A DNA stretch of 23,665 nucleotides from a virus. The notes under the pieces were generated by a model. That model was not told the DNA's origin, did not search any database, and saw only the letters and a program-made list of their open reading frames with translations. Shown one piece after another: positions 6,601 through 14,084 of this stretch (positions are counted from its first letter, which is position 1; the number at the start of each line of letters is the position of its first letter). The DNA lies in IMG/VR virus record IMGVR_UViG_3300010151_000166, positions 1 through 23,665 of that record. One strand, 5' to 3'. The translations under genes were made by a program, and so were the position numbers.

Positions 6601-9600
6601 CAATATGCCTCCCCTTATGTCGGATCCTGGTTGCGACAATGGATTGTTACCTTTCGAACCAGAAACTACAATTGCGGCCGCCACTGTATCTCTGGGTAAC
6701 GAGCTTGAAATGCTTAAGGTTGATTTTTCAACTGACATGCTTGGCAACGGCCCCGGAGAAAAAAATTGGGGGATTATAAATATGATTCTTTCCGATACAA
6801 TGGGCAATCCTCTAACTGCACATCACAGGAAAGCGTTTAGTCAAAAGAGGTATGTTGATTTCAATGTTGAATATGATTTGAAAGATCTGCTGGCGGACAA
6901 CGCCACCGCGCTCGCAGATTCCGGCGCGGCCGTTCTGCTCGCCCCCGTCCTCGCGGCAATTTCTGCAATGGGTAGCGGCCCCGCCTTGACTCCTCGTCAG
7001 AGAGGCGCCTTTCCGGCGAATGTTGCCGAATGGTTGCAGGAAGAAATGACAAACATAAATGTAACCTACGCTTCAAACAATGACTGGAAAAAAGATAGAA
7101 TAATTTCAAAGACGCTCTCAGATTATACAAGCATTTTTCGGCCGGCCGTTAATTTTCTGGGATTGGTAGACATGGGATATAATGTCGAAACAGAACCAGA
7201 TTATGAAAATGATAAATTAGATTTTATTGTGAAAGGGCGTAAACAAACCCCGGATGTGACTTTACAGTTTAGAGATAATTCAAGAGGCGCCGCCAGCAGG
7301 GGATTGATCAACTTCCAAGAAGGATTTGATCTCGAATTTTATCTTTCCGATTTGGAAGAACATGTAGCAGAATTTAGAGGTGATACCGAAGGCCCCCGCA
7401 ATTTACCTAGCGATAATGTAAGAATTAAAATAGTTGATGTGCGCGACACATCAACCGATTTCTCGCTTCTCGCCCCCGCAACACTTATGCCCATCCCCAT
7501 TCCCGGCGCCGCCGCAACTTCTTTATTCAAAAAGGAGACCGAACGAATCAGCAAAGATAGAAGATTTGAATTTATAGCGATCGATGATACGCTTGGAAAC
7601 ATGGAACTAGATGAATATCCTACTTTTTTAAGTACTTTTGAAACTAAATCGTCATATACTCCACAAGTTGTACTACTCGCAGAAATGCTTAATAATGCCG
7701 GCGCCAGCATCGGTAACAAAGAACAAATTAAGAACACTTATGATTCGATTATGAGCAATTTTTTGCAAACAATTTTTCAGTCTGTTGCATCCAATGAAGC
7801 GGCATTTAATTATGGAGCAGAATATGATAGCTTAACGTCGGGAGATGCTATGTATGTCGTCCCCGATAATACTACTGATGTGCCATCGGAATATTGGGGC
7901 GGTGCATATGAAGACGCGCAAATTACAGATTCTGAAACCGAAGATCTGCGCCCAATTGAAAACGATGACCAAATTCTTGGTGTTAGTTACATGCAATATT
8001 CAATCGAATCCGGCACAAGAGATGAAGAAAATAGAGTATTTTTTCTAGATCCGACAATCTTTGGTGGCAATTATATGAACCCTGCTGTTTATGTTAAGCC
8101 TTTACAAAATAAAGGTTGGTTGGGATTTGTAGATGTAATGTTTCCGGACCTGAGCCCCTGTAAGCCACAAAACACAGATTTAATTGATTTTGGTGACATT
8201 CAAGATATGATTGATGAAATTTATCCTAGCATCCCATTTGACGAAAGATTAAAATCTGATCCTAATTGTGTTGTCGAGGTTCCATATAATAGAATTTTAG
8301 ATCGCACCGCGGTCGCTGGCTTGCAAGGATTGATTAGTGCTGCAATTAGAGTATTTGTAAGTGTGCATTTCATCAAATCTTTGGCAACGTTCACTAAATT
8401 TAGCCCACAGTTTCCTCAAAATTATAGTTCTCTATACGCATCTTATATTGTTGAAGATATGGAGGCCGCCTTTAAAGATTCTCAAAAAGCAGGTTGGGAA
8501 TTCTTTAATCCGTTTAAAGATGACGAATTTTGGTATGCGTTTTTGGAGCAATCAGTTCAAATGTACGGCCGTCGCTTAGATCAGGGCGATATTCAAACTC
8601 CACCTACGGCTGTTTTGGATGCTCTTTTCAGATTAAACGACTTGCAGGAAGATTATGATTATGCAAACACAGAGGATCTTAAAGAAGCAAAAGACAACGA
8701 TGAAGTTGGTCGACTTAAAACTCTTAAAAATTATCGTGTCGATCAAAATCTTGAAGCCGTTTGGGAAACTCAAGAAGATGCCAAATTAATCCTTAAAGAA
8801 TTGGTGATGGAACAGGTCAACTTTATGACCAAAAAATTCATGAAAAATCTTAAGATTGTTGGAATGGCTCCCGATGTTCACGATATGGGGTATTACTTAC
8901 TTGAAAACTTCACTCAAGGAAGCAGTCTCACAATTAATGAAAACGTGAAAGCGGGGGGATCCATACGAGAACAATATATTAATTTACCCGCAGTTCCCAT
9001 TGAAGAAGATGTCGATATGGAGTTTCATAATGAGGGGGATGAGGCATATTATACACATGGTGGAGAATTTATTGTTAAAGAAGATAGAGATGAAGAAGGG
9101 TGGAATGTTGGTCAAGAATATATTGGATATTATCATGTTATGATTGATTCAGAAGCCGATGATATTATTTATATGGTTGGCGAATATCACGACGAAGATC
9201 CGCATGATGTTTTATATCCAATGGTTAACAAAGTCGAAGTTGCAATTGGAGATGTAAGCGAATATGGTAGTACCTCTTCTTCCACTTCTACGACACAACC
9301 ATTTGTGGTTGAAAAATACGTGAGTATTAATGGCACCCGGGTGAGCCCTGCCGCGGCTAAATCAACAATTGCTAGCCAAGATACAACTCTGCTCATATCA
9401 GATGTATATCCCGGTAATTTAAAAATTGCCAATGATGTAAATGGGTATCCAGTTGGCCTCCTTGGAGAGCTTGGTGTTCGCCATGGCATTGTTTTTTATA
9501 TGACCTTTGGCGGCACTAAATATGAAATTGCATCTGCCGAAGTCGATGCACTTGATTTACCAATGAATAAATTTACTGTTGCAGAAGCGAATAGTAAGCT

Positions 9601-10258
9601 ACTGCTTTGTTTGATCAATAATTTGAAAGAAGATGATAGATTTAAATTAATGTCCAGGTATATTTTCCCCCTTAACAAATTTACATCACTCACAGCAATT
9701 TATAATAATTTAGGCTTTTTACCTTCAATTGGAGAAATAACTGTTGATGAGGGTGAAACTTTCCTGAAAATTAATCCGCTCATGGCAGCCGACGTGTCGC
9801 TCGGTGTGGGCGAAGGCCCCTTGGCCATGGCCGCCGCCGCGGCGGCTTTCGATTCGGCTAAAAAACCAGGCATGCATGCGGAAGTTGAAACAGATGACGA
9901 TGGTTTTGTCACCAGTGTCTCAACAGAGGGTGTATCCGGTTGGGCTTCAGCAGAAGATCGGGAACCCGGATTGCTTGGTGGTTTGTTTGTTCGAGAATGG
10001 GATAATTGGGATCAAGTATTGTTAAGAAATTCAAAGAGTCGAATTAAAAAACTATTTAAAAATCATTATAATTCTAGAGACTTTGATGTTGATGAGATCG
10101 GCGGCAAAGAATCGTCCCCCGGCCAGGTTGTTTTAAATCAGTTGAAGGACGCCCTAAAACCCCGCACAGGCGAAAAGATATTACCTAGATTTCGGCGCCG
10201 ACGTTTGATATCAAATCCATTTAATGCTGATGGAGAATTGTGCGAAAACAAAGATTGA
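3656..10258 (+). CDS. Giant (2200-aa) structural protein with calcium-loop-like N-terminus
   Basis: A single open frame of 2200 residues, start ATG 3656 with AGGA at 3642-3645. The N-terminus has an Asp-rich loop, D11-A-D-G-D-G-L-I-D-V-C-D-D23, matching the thrombospondin type 3/EF-like calcium-binding pattern, followed by a CPTC pair (Cys33, Cys36). An acidic run lies at about 155-170. Two strongly hydrophobic helical stretches occur at about 489-516 (LWVCGLLDLLASAIQCLFAGL) and 740-772 (AIWALNELLYRILIMLMV). A 20-residue tandem repeat starts ASPEQI at 927 and 947, each with Cys at the tenth position (936, 956). A run of alanines sits near residue 2058, and the C-terminus is basic (RFRRRR). 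No enzyme motif is recognised. Its place just upstream of gp25 and gp6 suggests a baseplate or tail-tip component. A tape-measure role is less likely because no tail-tube genes are adjacent and the length is not mainly coiled coil. It may be a novel family. Confidence 0.85.
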   Translation: MARSEFLPYQDADGDGLIDVCDDVMDVAEVEECPTCTPNPSAIVPNWRKLKIYEPFLNEKTCQYQITITTHHTTTGAPENANEEQSAAALKEIYDENVEKAIQVLLDVFDKDDSDASKEVVGATIEYTDYDLAPRPKSRLKLLYSVPYDIIDGLDEASGDEDDEEDDESTDVTVTYMAYEMVPKWLDARKGLSLYGRYLKIFRQLENSNILFLNDNSVFNLEDYGDYGFGESVLKDLLNQLDDFLRSKGYNIAGVGVFSFGGGNRSIKNIKVEKIFFRFSKEYELKKIKVYTADCPEDPISYISKLSSLKAKSAWKDPTAVAYWAHLDEIEVDLKATTPLPWLDFVKKYTYPEVYTMANAEYDPDAEGPLTCIGEALASEAKQIGSDVMDEVFGLADAIAYKFHENLCTDAAGQESILQKLGQRVDPKTGQSESVAAVAQAQAYEELEDSNPFLFYFCNELLKSVSGGTTGSATKSPGVKAWNSGFAELVGKLWVCGLLDLLASAIQCLFAGLSLEEALASMVENALKAMSIDNFGDLFIGLPPEKQAELSALVQKNLDEGNIFKEGSAADLASDDVTGNYIATEPWASESVIEEEKDNMTEGSYESMTRSEYEEYTTGSRRSLATTYDYATSAQEGTEELSNSILMEAYIKALIEVYSENLLDLVDELNKFPGAEIVSSVLATLVCPIPAMFNPSIMDFVKDLELPFCRNMNELALPRLEWPTNWLSYIKDLLGSLKDAAIWALNELLYRILIMLMVKICELIGDAICKALETAGDLAAALPDLLTGRDNLSNVIGESICGDDADDEKVNDTIAEMFQLLGNGGAAFSDQEQVIAFAGDLSSAVTKQELTNWILGDPSAALLEVVDNLIEFEYPDFRDSIRNEGDAASLGRNIGNLMPVDFRAGLKDLVDSLPKNQILPANPSLCASPEQIEQFCELRAELLSGRASPEQIAKMCEDTPSLGDLDDLGKVLQDGIPNYIKNNMPPLMSDPGCDNGLLPFEPETTIAAATVSLGNELEMLKVDFSTDMLGNGPGEKNWGIINMILSDTMGNPLTAHHRKAFSQKRYVDFNVEYDLKDLLADNATALADSGAAVLLAPVLAAISAMGSGPALTPRQRGAFPANVAEWLQEEMTNINVTYASNNDWKKDRIISKTLSDYTSIFRPAVNFLGLVDMGYNVETEPDYENDKLDFIVKGRKQTPDVTLQFRDNSRGAASRGLINFQEGFDLEFYLSDLEEHVAEFRGDTEGPRNLPSDNVRIKIVDVRDTSTDFSLLAPATLMPIPIPGAAATSLFKKETERISKDRRFEFIAIDDTLGNMELDEYPTFLSTFETKSSYTPQVVLLAEMLNNAGASIGNKEQIKNTYDSIMSNFLQTIFQSVASNEAAFNYGAEYDSLTSGDAMYVVPDNTTDVPSEYWGGAYEDAQITDSETEDLRPIENDDQILGVSYMQYSIESGTRDEENRVFFLDPTIFGGNYMNPAVYVKPLQNKGWLGFVDVMFPDLSPCKPQNTDLIDFGDIQDMIDEIYPSIPFDERLKSDPNCVVEVPYNRILDRTAVAGLQGLISAAIRVFVSVHFIKSLATFTKFSPQFPQNYSSLYASYIVEDMEAAFKDSQKAGWEFFNPFKDDEFWYAFLEQSVQMYGRRLDQGDIQTPPTAVLDALFRLNDLQEDYDYANTEDLKEAKDNDEVGRLKTLKNYRVDQNLEAVWETQEDAKLILKELVMEQVNFMTKKFMKNLKIVGMAPDVHDMGYYLLENFTQGSSLTINENVKAGGSIREQYINLPAVPIEEDVDMEFHNEGDEAYYTHGGEFIVKEDRDEEGWNVGQEYIGYYHVMIDSEADDIIYMVGEYHDEDPHDVLYPMVNKVEVAIGDVSEYGSTSSSTSTTQPFVVEKYVSINGTRVSPAAAKSTIASQDTTLLISDVYPGNLKIANDVNGYPVGLLGELGVRHGIVFYMTFGGTKYEIASAEVDALDLPMNKFTVAEANSKLLLCLINNLKEDDRFKLMSRYIFPLNKFTSLTAIYNNLGFLPSIGEITVDEGETFLKINPLMAADVSLGVGEGPLAMAAAAAAFDSAKKPGMHAEVETDDDGFVTSVSTEGVSGWASAEDREPGLLGGLFVREWDNWDQVLLRNSKSRIKKLFKNHYNSRDFDVDEIGGKESSPGQVVLNQLKDALKPRTGEKILPRFRRRRLISNPFNADGELCENKD
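6434..6553 (+). repeat. In-protein tandem repeat (2 x 20 residues) in the giant protein
   Basis: Residues 927-946 and 947-966 both start ASPEQI and both have Cys at the tenth position, followed by charged residues. The DNA copies have diverged at synonymous sites, so this is an old duplication, perhaps a helical hairpin. Confidence 0.6.
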
Positions 10259-10287
10259 TGATAATTATAATGAGGTAATATAAAAAA

Positions 10288-10656
10288 ATGTCTTCTTTAT
10301 CGGTTGCTTTGCCATTGAAAGTCAGTCTTGTCGATGGTTATGTGATGAATAAAAGTTTAAAATCTTTAATTAAACAAAATTTAAAAATGCTTATATTGAC
10401 AAATCCTGGCGAAAGGGTGATGGAGCCAGCTTTTGGCGCTGGGTTAAATCGGTACTTGTTTCAGAATTTCACTGAGAGCACATATTCAGAAATAGATACA
10501 AGAATAAGAGAACAAGTAACCAAATATATGCCTTCGGTTAAAATAAACAGAATTTCCTTTGATCCCGGTGGGCAAGATTTTAATAAGTTATCTGTTTCCA
10601 TTGAATACTCTGTACCAAAGATTCATGTTAGGGATTTATTAGAGTTTACTATTTAA
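10288..10656 (+). CDS. gp25: Baseplate wedge protein, GPW/gp25 family
   Basis: A 122-residue protein with the hallmark of the GPW/gp25 family: the segment TNPGERVMEPAFGAGL followed by a hydrophobic, Asn/Phe-rich stretch (NRYLFQNF), then a helix and two strands. Length (about 120-130 residues) is normal for the family. Phage T4 gp25 is a small wedge protein that joins the inner baseplate and contacts the sheath; despite an old lysozyme-like label it acts structurally. The start ATG 10288 has GAGGT at 10272-10276 about 11 nt upstream, in a 29-nt gap after the giant protein. The next gene is the expected wedge partner gp6, 15 nt downstream. Confidence 0.92.
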   Translation: MSSLSVALPLKVSLVDGYVMNKSLKSLIKQNLKMLILTNPGERVMEPAFGAGLNRYLFQNFTESTYSEIDTRIREQVTKYMPSVKINRISFDPGGQDFNKLSVSIEYSVPKIHVRDLLEFTI

Positions 10657-10660
10657 AGTT

Positions 10661-10666
10661 GAGGAA
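10661..10666 (+). promoter_or_regulatory. Ribosome binding site of the gp6-like gene
   Basis: GAGGAA lies 5 nt upstream of the ATG at 10672, within the 15-nt gap after gp25, and fixes this start. Confidence 0.6.
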
Positions 10667-10671
10667 CATTT

Positions 10672-12468
10672 ATGGCAGACGAACAGAAAAAAATAGTACC
10701 GATTGATTATACACATAGAGAGTTTGAAAGTATACGTAAAGATTTGATGCAAATTGCAGAAAGATTTTATCCAGATACCTTTCAAGATTTTAGCGAAGCC
10801 TCCTTTGGAGCATTAATGCTTGACGCTGTTGCTTATGTGGGTGATCAGCTTTCGTTTTATTTAGATTATAACGTTAATGAAACTTTTCTCGATACCGCGT
10901 ACCAATATAGCAATGTCTTGAGGCTTGGTAGGGCAATGGGATATAAGGACACAGGGCGCCCCTCTACCTATGGTCAAGTAGCGCTTTTTATTTTAGTTCC
11001 TGCTTCTACCACGGGTATTGGGCCCAACACAAATTATGTTCCCATTCTCAAGAGAGGTACCCGATTTTCGTCAAACACGGGTTTAGGTTTTGTGTTGACT
11101 GAGAATGTAGACTTCGCAGATCCAAAAAACCCTGTTGTTGTGGCAACAGTAGATACAACAACGGGCGCCCCCACCAAATTTGCGATTAAGACATACGGAA
11201 ATGTTGTTTCTGGTCATTTTGGTGTAGAACAAATAGCCATCGGCGCATACGAAAGATTTAAAAAAATAAAGTTATCAAGCGCCAATATTTCGGAAGTTGT
11301 TTCGATTATTGATTCCTCCGGCAATGAATATTTTGAAGTAGAATATCTATCTCAAGATATTATATACAAAGAGCTTACAAATAATAATTATAAAAATGAT
11401 AATGTGCCGTCTGTAATTAAGCCATTTTTAGTTTCTAGAAAATTTGTTATTGAAAGAGATCGCAATAATGTTTATTTACAATTTGGAAGTGGCAAAACAG
11501 GAGCTTCTAATGTGGTTGCTGAACCACAAACGGTTGCATTAGAGATTTTTGGTAAGGATTATGTCACAGATACAACTTTTGATCCATCGCGCTTATCTAA
11601 AAATGAAAATTTTGGTATTGTTCCATCGAATACTACGTTAACGATTACATACAGAGTTACGAACCCTTTGAATTCAAATATCGGCTCGGCCGGACTAAAT
11701 TCGGTTTCTTCACCAAAATTTGAATTTAAAAACAGAGAAACACTCGCAAGAACCACAACCCGGGATGTTATTGATTCTTTGGAGGTATCAAACGAACAGC
11801 CAATCGTGGGAAACACAACCACCGCCAATACAGATGAATTGAAAAAAAGAATATATGATACTTTTCCAACACAAAATCGCGCCGTGACACAGGCAGATTA
11901 TGAAAATGTTGCTTATAGGATGCCTGCTAAATTCGGTTCAGTTTCTAGATGTTCTGTGCAAAGAGATCCAGATTCTTTAAAGAGAAATTTGAACATGTAT
12001 GTAATTTCTGAAGATCGTTTTGGTAAGCTTACTACAACTAACTCAACTATTAAAAATAATTTAAAAACTTGGTTAAATAATTATAGAATGCTCAATGACA
12101 CAATTGATATTTTAGACCCTCATATAATCAATATTGGCATTGATTTTGTTATCAAGGCGGCAACAGGTACCGATAAATATTCTTTATTAGATTCGGCCAT
12201 TCAAACCCTTCAGGTACATTTTAATACAAAGTTTTATATAGGCGAATCATTATATATTAGCGATATTTATCAAGAATTAAAAGGTGTTAAAGGGGTGTTG
12301 GATGTAACAAGGGTAAAAATAAATAATAAAACTGCCTCCCAATATGCCAATTCGCATTTAGATATCAATGCGAATTTGTCTCCAGATGGAAGTCATTTGA
12401 TTGTGCCACGTAATGCAATTATAGAAATTAAATTTCCAGCAACAGATATTAAAGGTAAAGTTAGATAA
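10672..12468 (+). CDS. gp6: Baseplate wedge protein gp6-like (baseplate J-like)
   Basis: A 598-residue protein. The N-terminus (about residues 5-100) has the pattern typical of gp6-type wedge proteins: a DYTHREFESIRKDL helix, then DFSEASFGALMLDAVAYVGD, a tyrosine-rich helix and a NVLRLGRAMGYK segment. The C-terminal third has a baseplate-J-like region, starting near AVTQADYENVAYRM and running through a hinge around GVLDVTRVKI. In T4, gp6 forms the inner iris ring of the baseplate, and gp25 and gp53 bind beside it. The adjacent gp25 homologue supports the call. The usual gp6 length is about 600-660 residues. Its stop overlaps the ATG of the next gene (TAATG), implying translational coupling. 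Confidence 0.9.
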   Translation: MADEQKKIVPIDYTHREFESIRKDLMQIAERFYPDTFQDFSEASFGALMLDAVAYVGDQLSFYLDYNVNETFLDTAYQYSNVLRLGRAMGYKDTGRPSTYGQVALFILVPASTTGIGPNTNYVPILKRGTRFSSNTGLGFVLTENVDFADPKNPVVVATVDTTTGAPTKFAIKTYGNVVSGHFGVEQIAIGAYERFKKIKLSSANISEVVSIIDSSGNEYFEVEYLSQDIIYKELTNNNYKNDNVPSVIKPFLVSRKFVIERDRNNVYLQFGSGKTGASNVVAEPQTVALEIFGKDYVTDTTFDPSRLSKNENFGIVPSNTTLTITYRVTNPLNSNIGSAGLNSVSSPKFEFKNRETLARTTTRDVIDSLEVSNEQPIVGNTTTANTDELKKRIYDTFPTQNRAVTQADYENVAYRMPAKFGSVSRCSVQRDPDSLKRNLNMYVISEDRFGKLTTTNSTIKNNLKTWLNNYRMLNDTIDILDPHIINIGIDFVIKAATGTDKYSLLDSAIQTLQVHFNTKFYIGESLYISDIYQELKGVKGVLDVTRVKINNKTASQYANSHLDINANLSPDGSHLIVPRNAIIEIKFPATDIKGKVR

Positions 12469-14084
12469 TGGCTCTAAAAAACTATACAGCTAGCGCCGAC
12501 ACCACAATCGTTAACGTATTTCAGCCCGATTTGGCCACTCGCGGAACTGGTGCGAATATGGGGGCAGCGGATGTGGTCGAGGTTTTCTCGATTTATGGAA
12601 GGGTAACTACAAGTTCACAAGAACTATCAAGGGCTCTTATTAAGTTTCCCACTACAAAAATCGCCGCAGATCGCACCGCTGGCACAATTCCAGCTAGTGG
12701 AGATGTTAGTTTTTATTTAAAGATGTTCAATGCAGAACATTCAAGAACCATTCCAAGAGATATTACTTTTATGATTCGGCCAATATCTCAAGATTGGGAA
12801 GAAGGGGTGGGATTAGATTTAGAAACATATGCTGACGAAACAAAAGGATCTTCTGGCGCCAATTGGATGAGTGCTTCAAAAAATACTGCATGGACTGGCA
12901 GTACGCTTTCATCGGTTTCTGATGTTACAAATCGTTCGGTGGGCGGCTCTTATTTAACTAGTGCTGGAGATCCGGTATTTAAGGTCACGCTCCCTTCCGG
13001 TCTAGAGGATATAGATGTTGATATTTCTTCGCTTGTAGAAAAATGGATAGCCGGAACAATTAATAATTATGGTGTCGGTATATACCTTTCATCTAGTTTG
13101 GAGGCATCTGCATCTTCGCTGGCTAATACAAATGATGCTGCCGTTTTGCCACTTACTGGAGGAGCCCAAACTTCTTATTATACCAAGAGATTTTTTGCAA
13201 GAGGAACTCAATATTTCTTTAAGAGGCCGACAATACAAGCTCGTTGGGATTCCACAGTTAAAGATAGTCGAGGAGATGTATATTTTAGTAGCTCGCTAGC
13301 GCCACCCGCAGATAACATGAATACATTGTATTTTTATAACTATATTCGCGGAAAGCTGACCAATATTCCAAGTTTGGGCACCGATAATAGAGTTTATGCA
13401 AGTATATTTTCGGGAAGTGCAAATAATTCAGCGCCTTCGGGATCCGCCTTGGTTTTGTCTCCCGACAATAGTGGATATGTTCGCAGCGCCGAACCTACCG
13501 TTATAACTGGTGGTCTAGTAACGACGGGAATATATTCGGCTTCTTTTGCGCTTACGGGCACCACATCAATAACCACCTTATACGATGTTTGGTTTACTGG
13601 TAGTGATACTATGATAGCCACATCCTCTACAACACAATATTTTACTGGTTCTTTCTTTCCGCAAGTGGTGAATCCGGCCCAGACAGTATCTAAGCCTACA
13701 TATTATTTGAATGTAACGAACCTAAGAGGCAAATATCGAGCCGACGAAACAGCAAGATTTAATTTGTATATCAGAAATAAAAACTGGAGCCCAACTATTT
13801 ATACAGTAGCAAATTCAACTCCGGATAGTACAACTATAGTAAGTGCCTCTTATCGAGTATTTAGAACGATGGATGCCTATGGAGCAGTCCCATATGGAAC
13901 TGGATCCGACTTACACACGCACATGTCTTATGATGTGTCGGGTAATTATTTTGATTTTGATATGAATCTTCTCGAACCCGGATATGAATATGCATTTAAA
14001 TTTGCTTTTTACGATTCAGCACTAAACTCTTGGTCAGAACAACCGGGAGCATTTAAGTTTAGAGTAGAAGATTATGAGTATTAA
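12468..14084 (+). CDS. Beta-rich structural protein with DNRLRE-like N-terminal domain
   Basis: A 538-residue protein, Ser/Thr/Gly/Tyr-rich with few charges and no cysteine. The N-terminal ~270 residues show a pattern resembling DNRLRE-type beta domains: an early ADTTI strand, then RALIKFP, VSFYLKMFNAEH, IRPISQDWEEG and NW plus later strands ending near RPTIQARW. The remainder alternates strands and Thr/Ser-rich loops, as in phage fibres or baseplate periphery proteins, and ends in an aromatic-rich YEYAFKFAFYDS segment. It starts 1 nt inside the end of gp6 (TAATG) and overlaps the next, giant gene by 11 nt. By position it sits where T4 has gp7/gp8-type wedge genes, but I see no clear sequence evidence for those. 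A role in attaching peripheral baseplate fibres is an inference. Confidence 0.8.
   Translation: MALKNYTASADTTIVNVFQPDLATRGTGANMGAADVVEVFSIYGRVTTSSQELSRALIKFPTTKIAADRTAGTIPASGDVSFYLKMFNAEHSRTIPRDITFMIRPISQDWEEGVGLDLETYADETKGSSGANWMSASKNTAWTGSTLSSVSDVTNRSVGGSYLTSAGDPVFKVTLPSGLEDIDVDISSLVEKWIAGTINNYGVGIYLSSSLEASASSLANTNDAAVLPLTGGAQTSYYTKRFFARGTQYFFKRPTIQARWDSTVKDSRGDVYFSSSLAPPADNMNTLYFYNYIRGKLTNIPSLGTDNRVYASIFSGSANNSAPSGSALVLSPDNSGYVRSAEPTVITGGLVTTGIYSASFALTGTTSITTLYDVWFTGSDTMIATSSTTQYFTGSFFPQVVNPAQTVSKPTYYLNVTNLRGKYRADETARFNLYIRNKNWSPTIYTVANSTPDSTTIVSASYRVFRTMDAYGAVPYGTGSDLHTHMSYDVSGNYFDFDMNLLEPGYEYAFKFAFYDSALNSWSEQPGAFKFRVEDYEY

Noticed and set aside
7339-7737. 132-codon minus-strand frame
   Set aside because: Antisense of the giant protein; no start signal and no gene-like context.
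3656-10258. Tape-measure assignment for the 2200-residue protein
   Set aside because: Length alone suggests it, but the protein is not mainly coiled coil, has a metal-loop-like N-terminus and beta-rich parts, and lies beside wedge rather than tail-tube genes.
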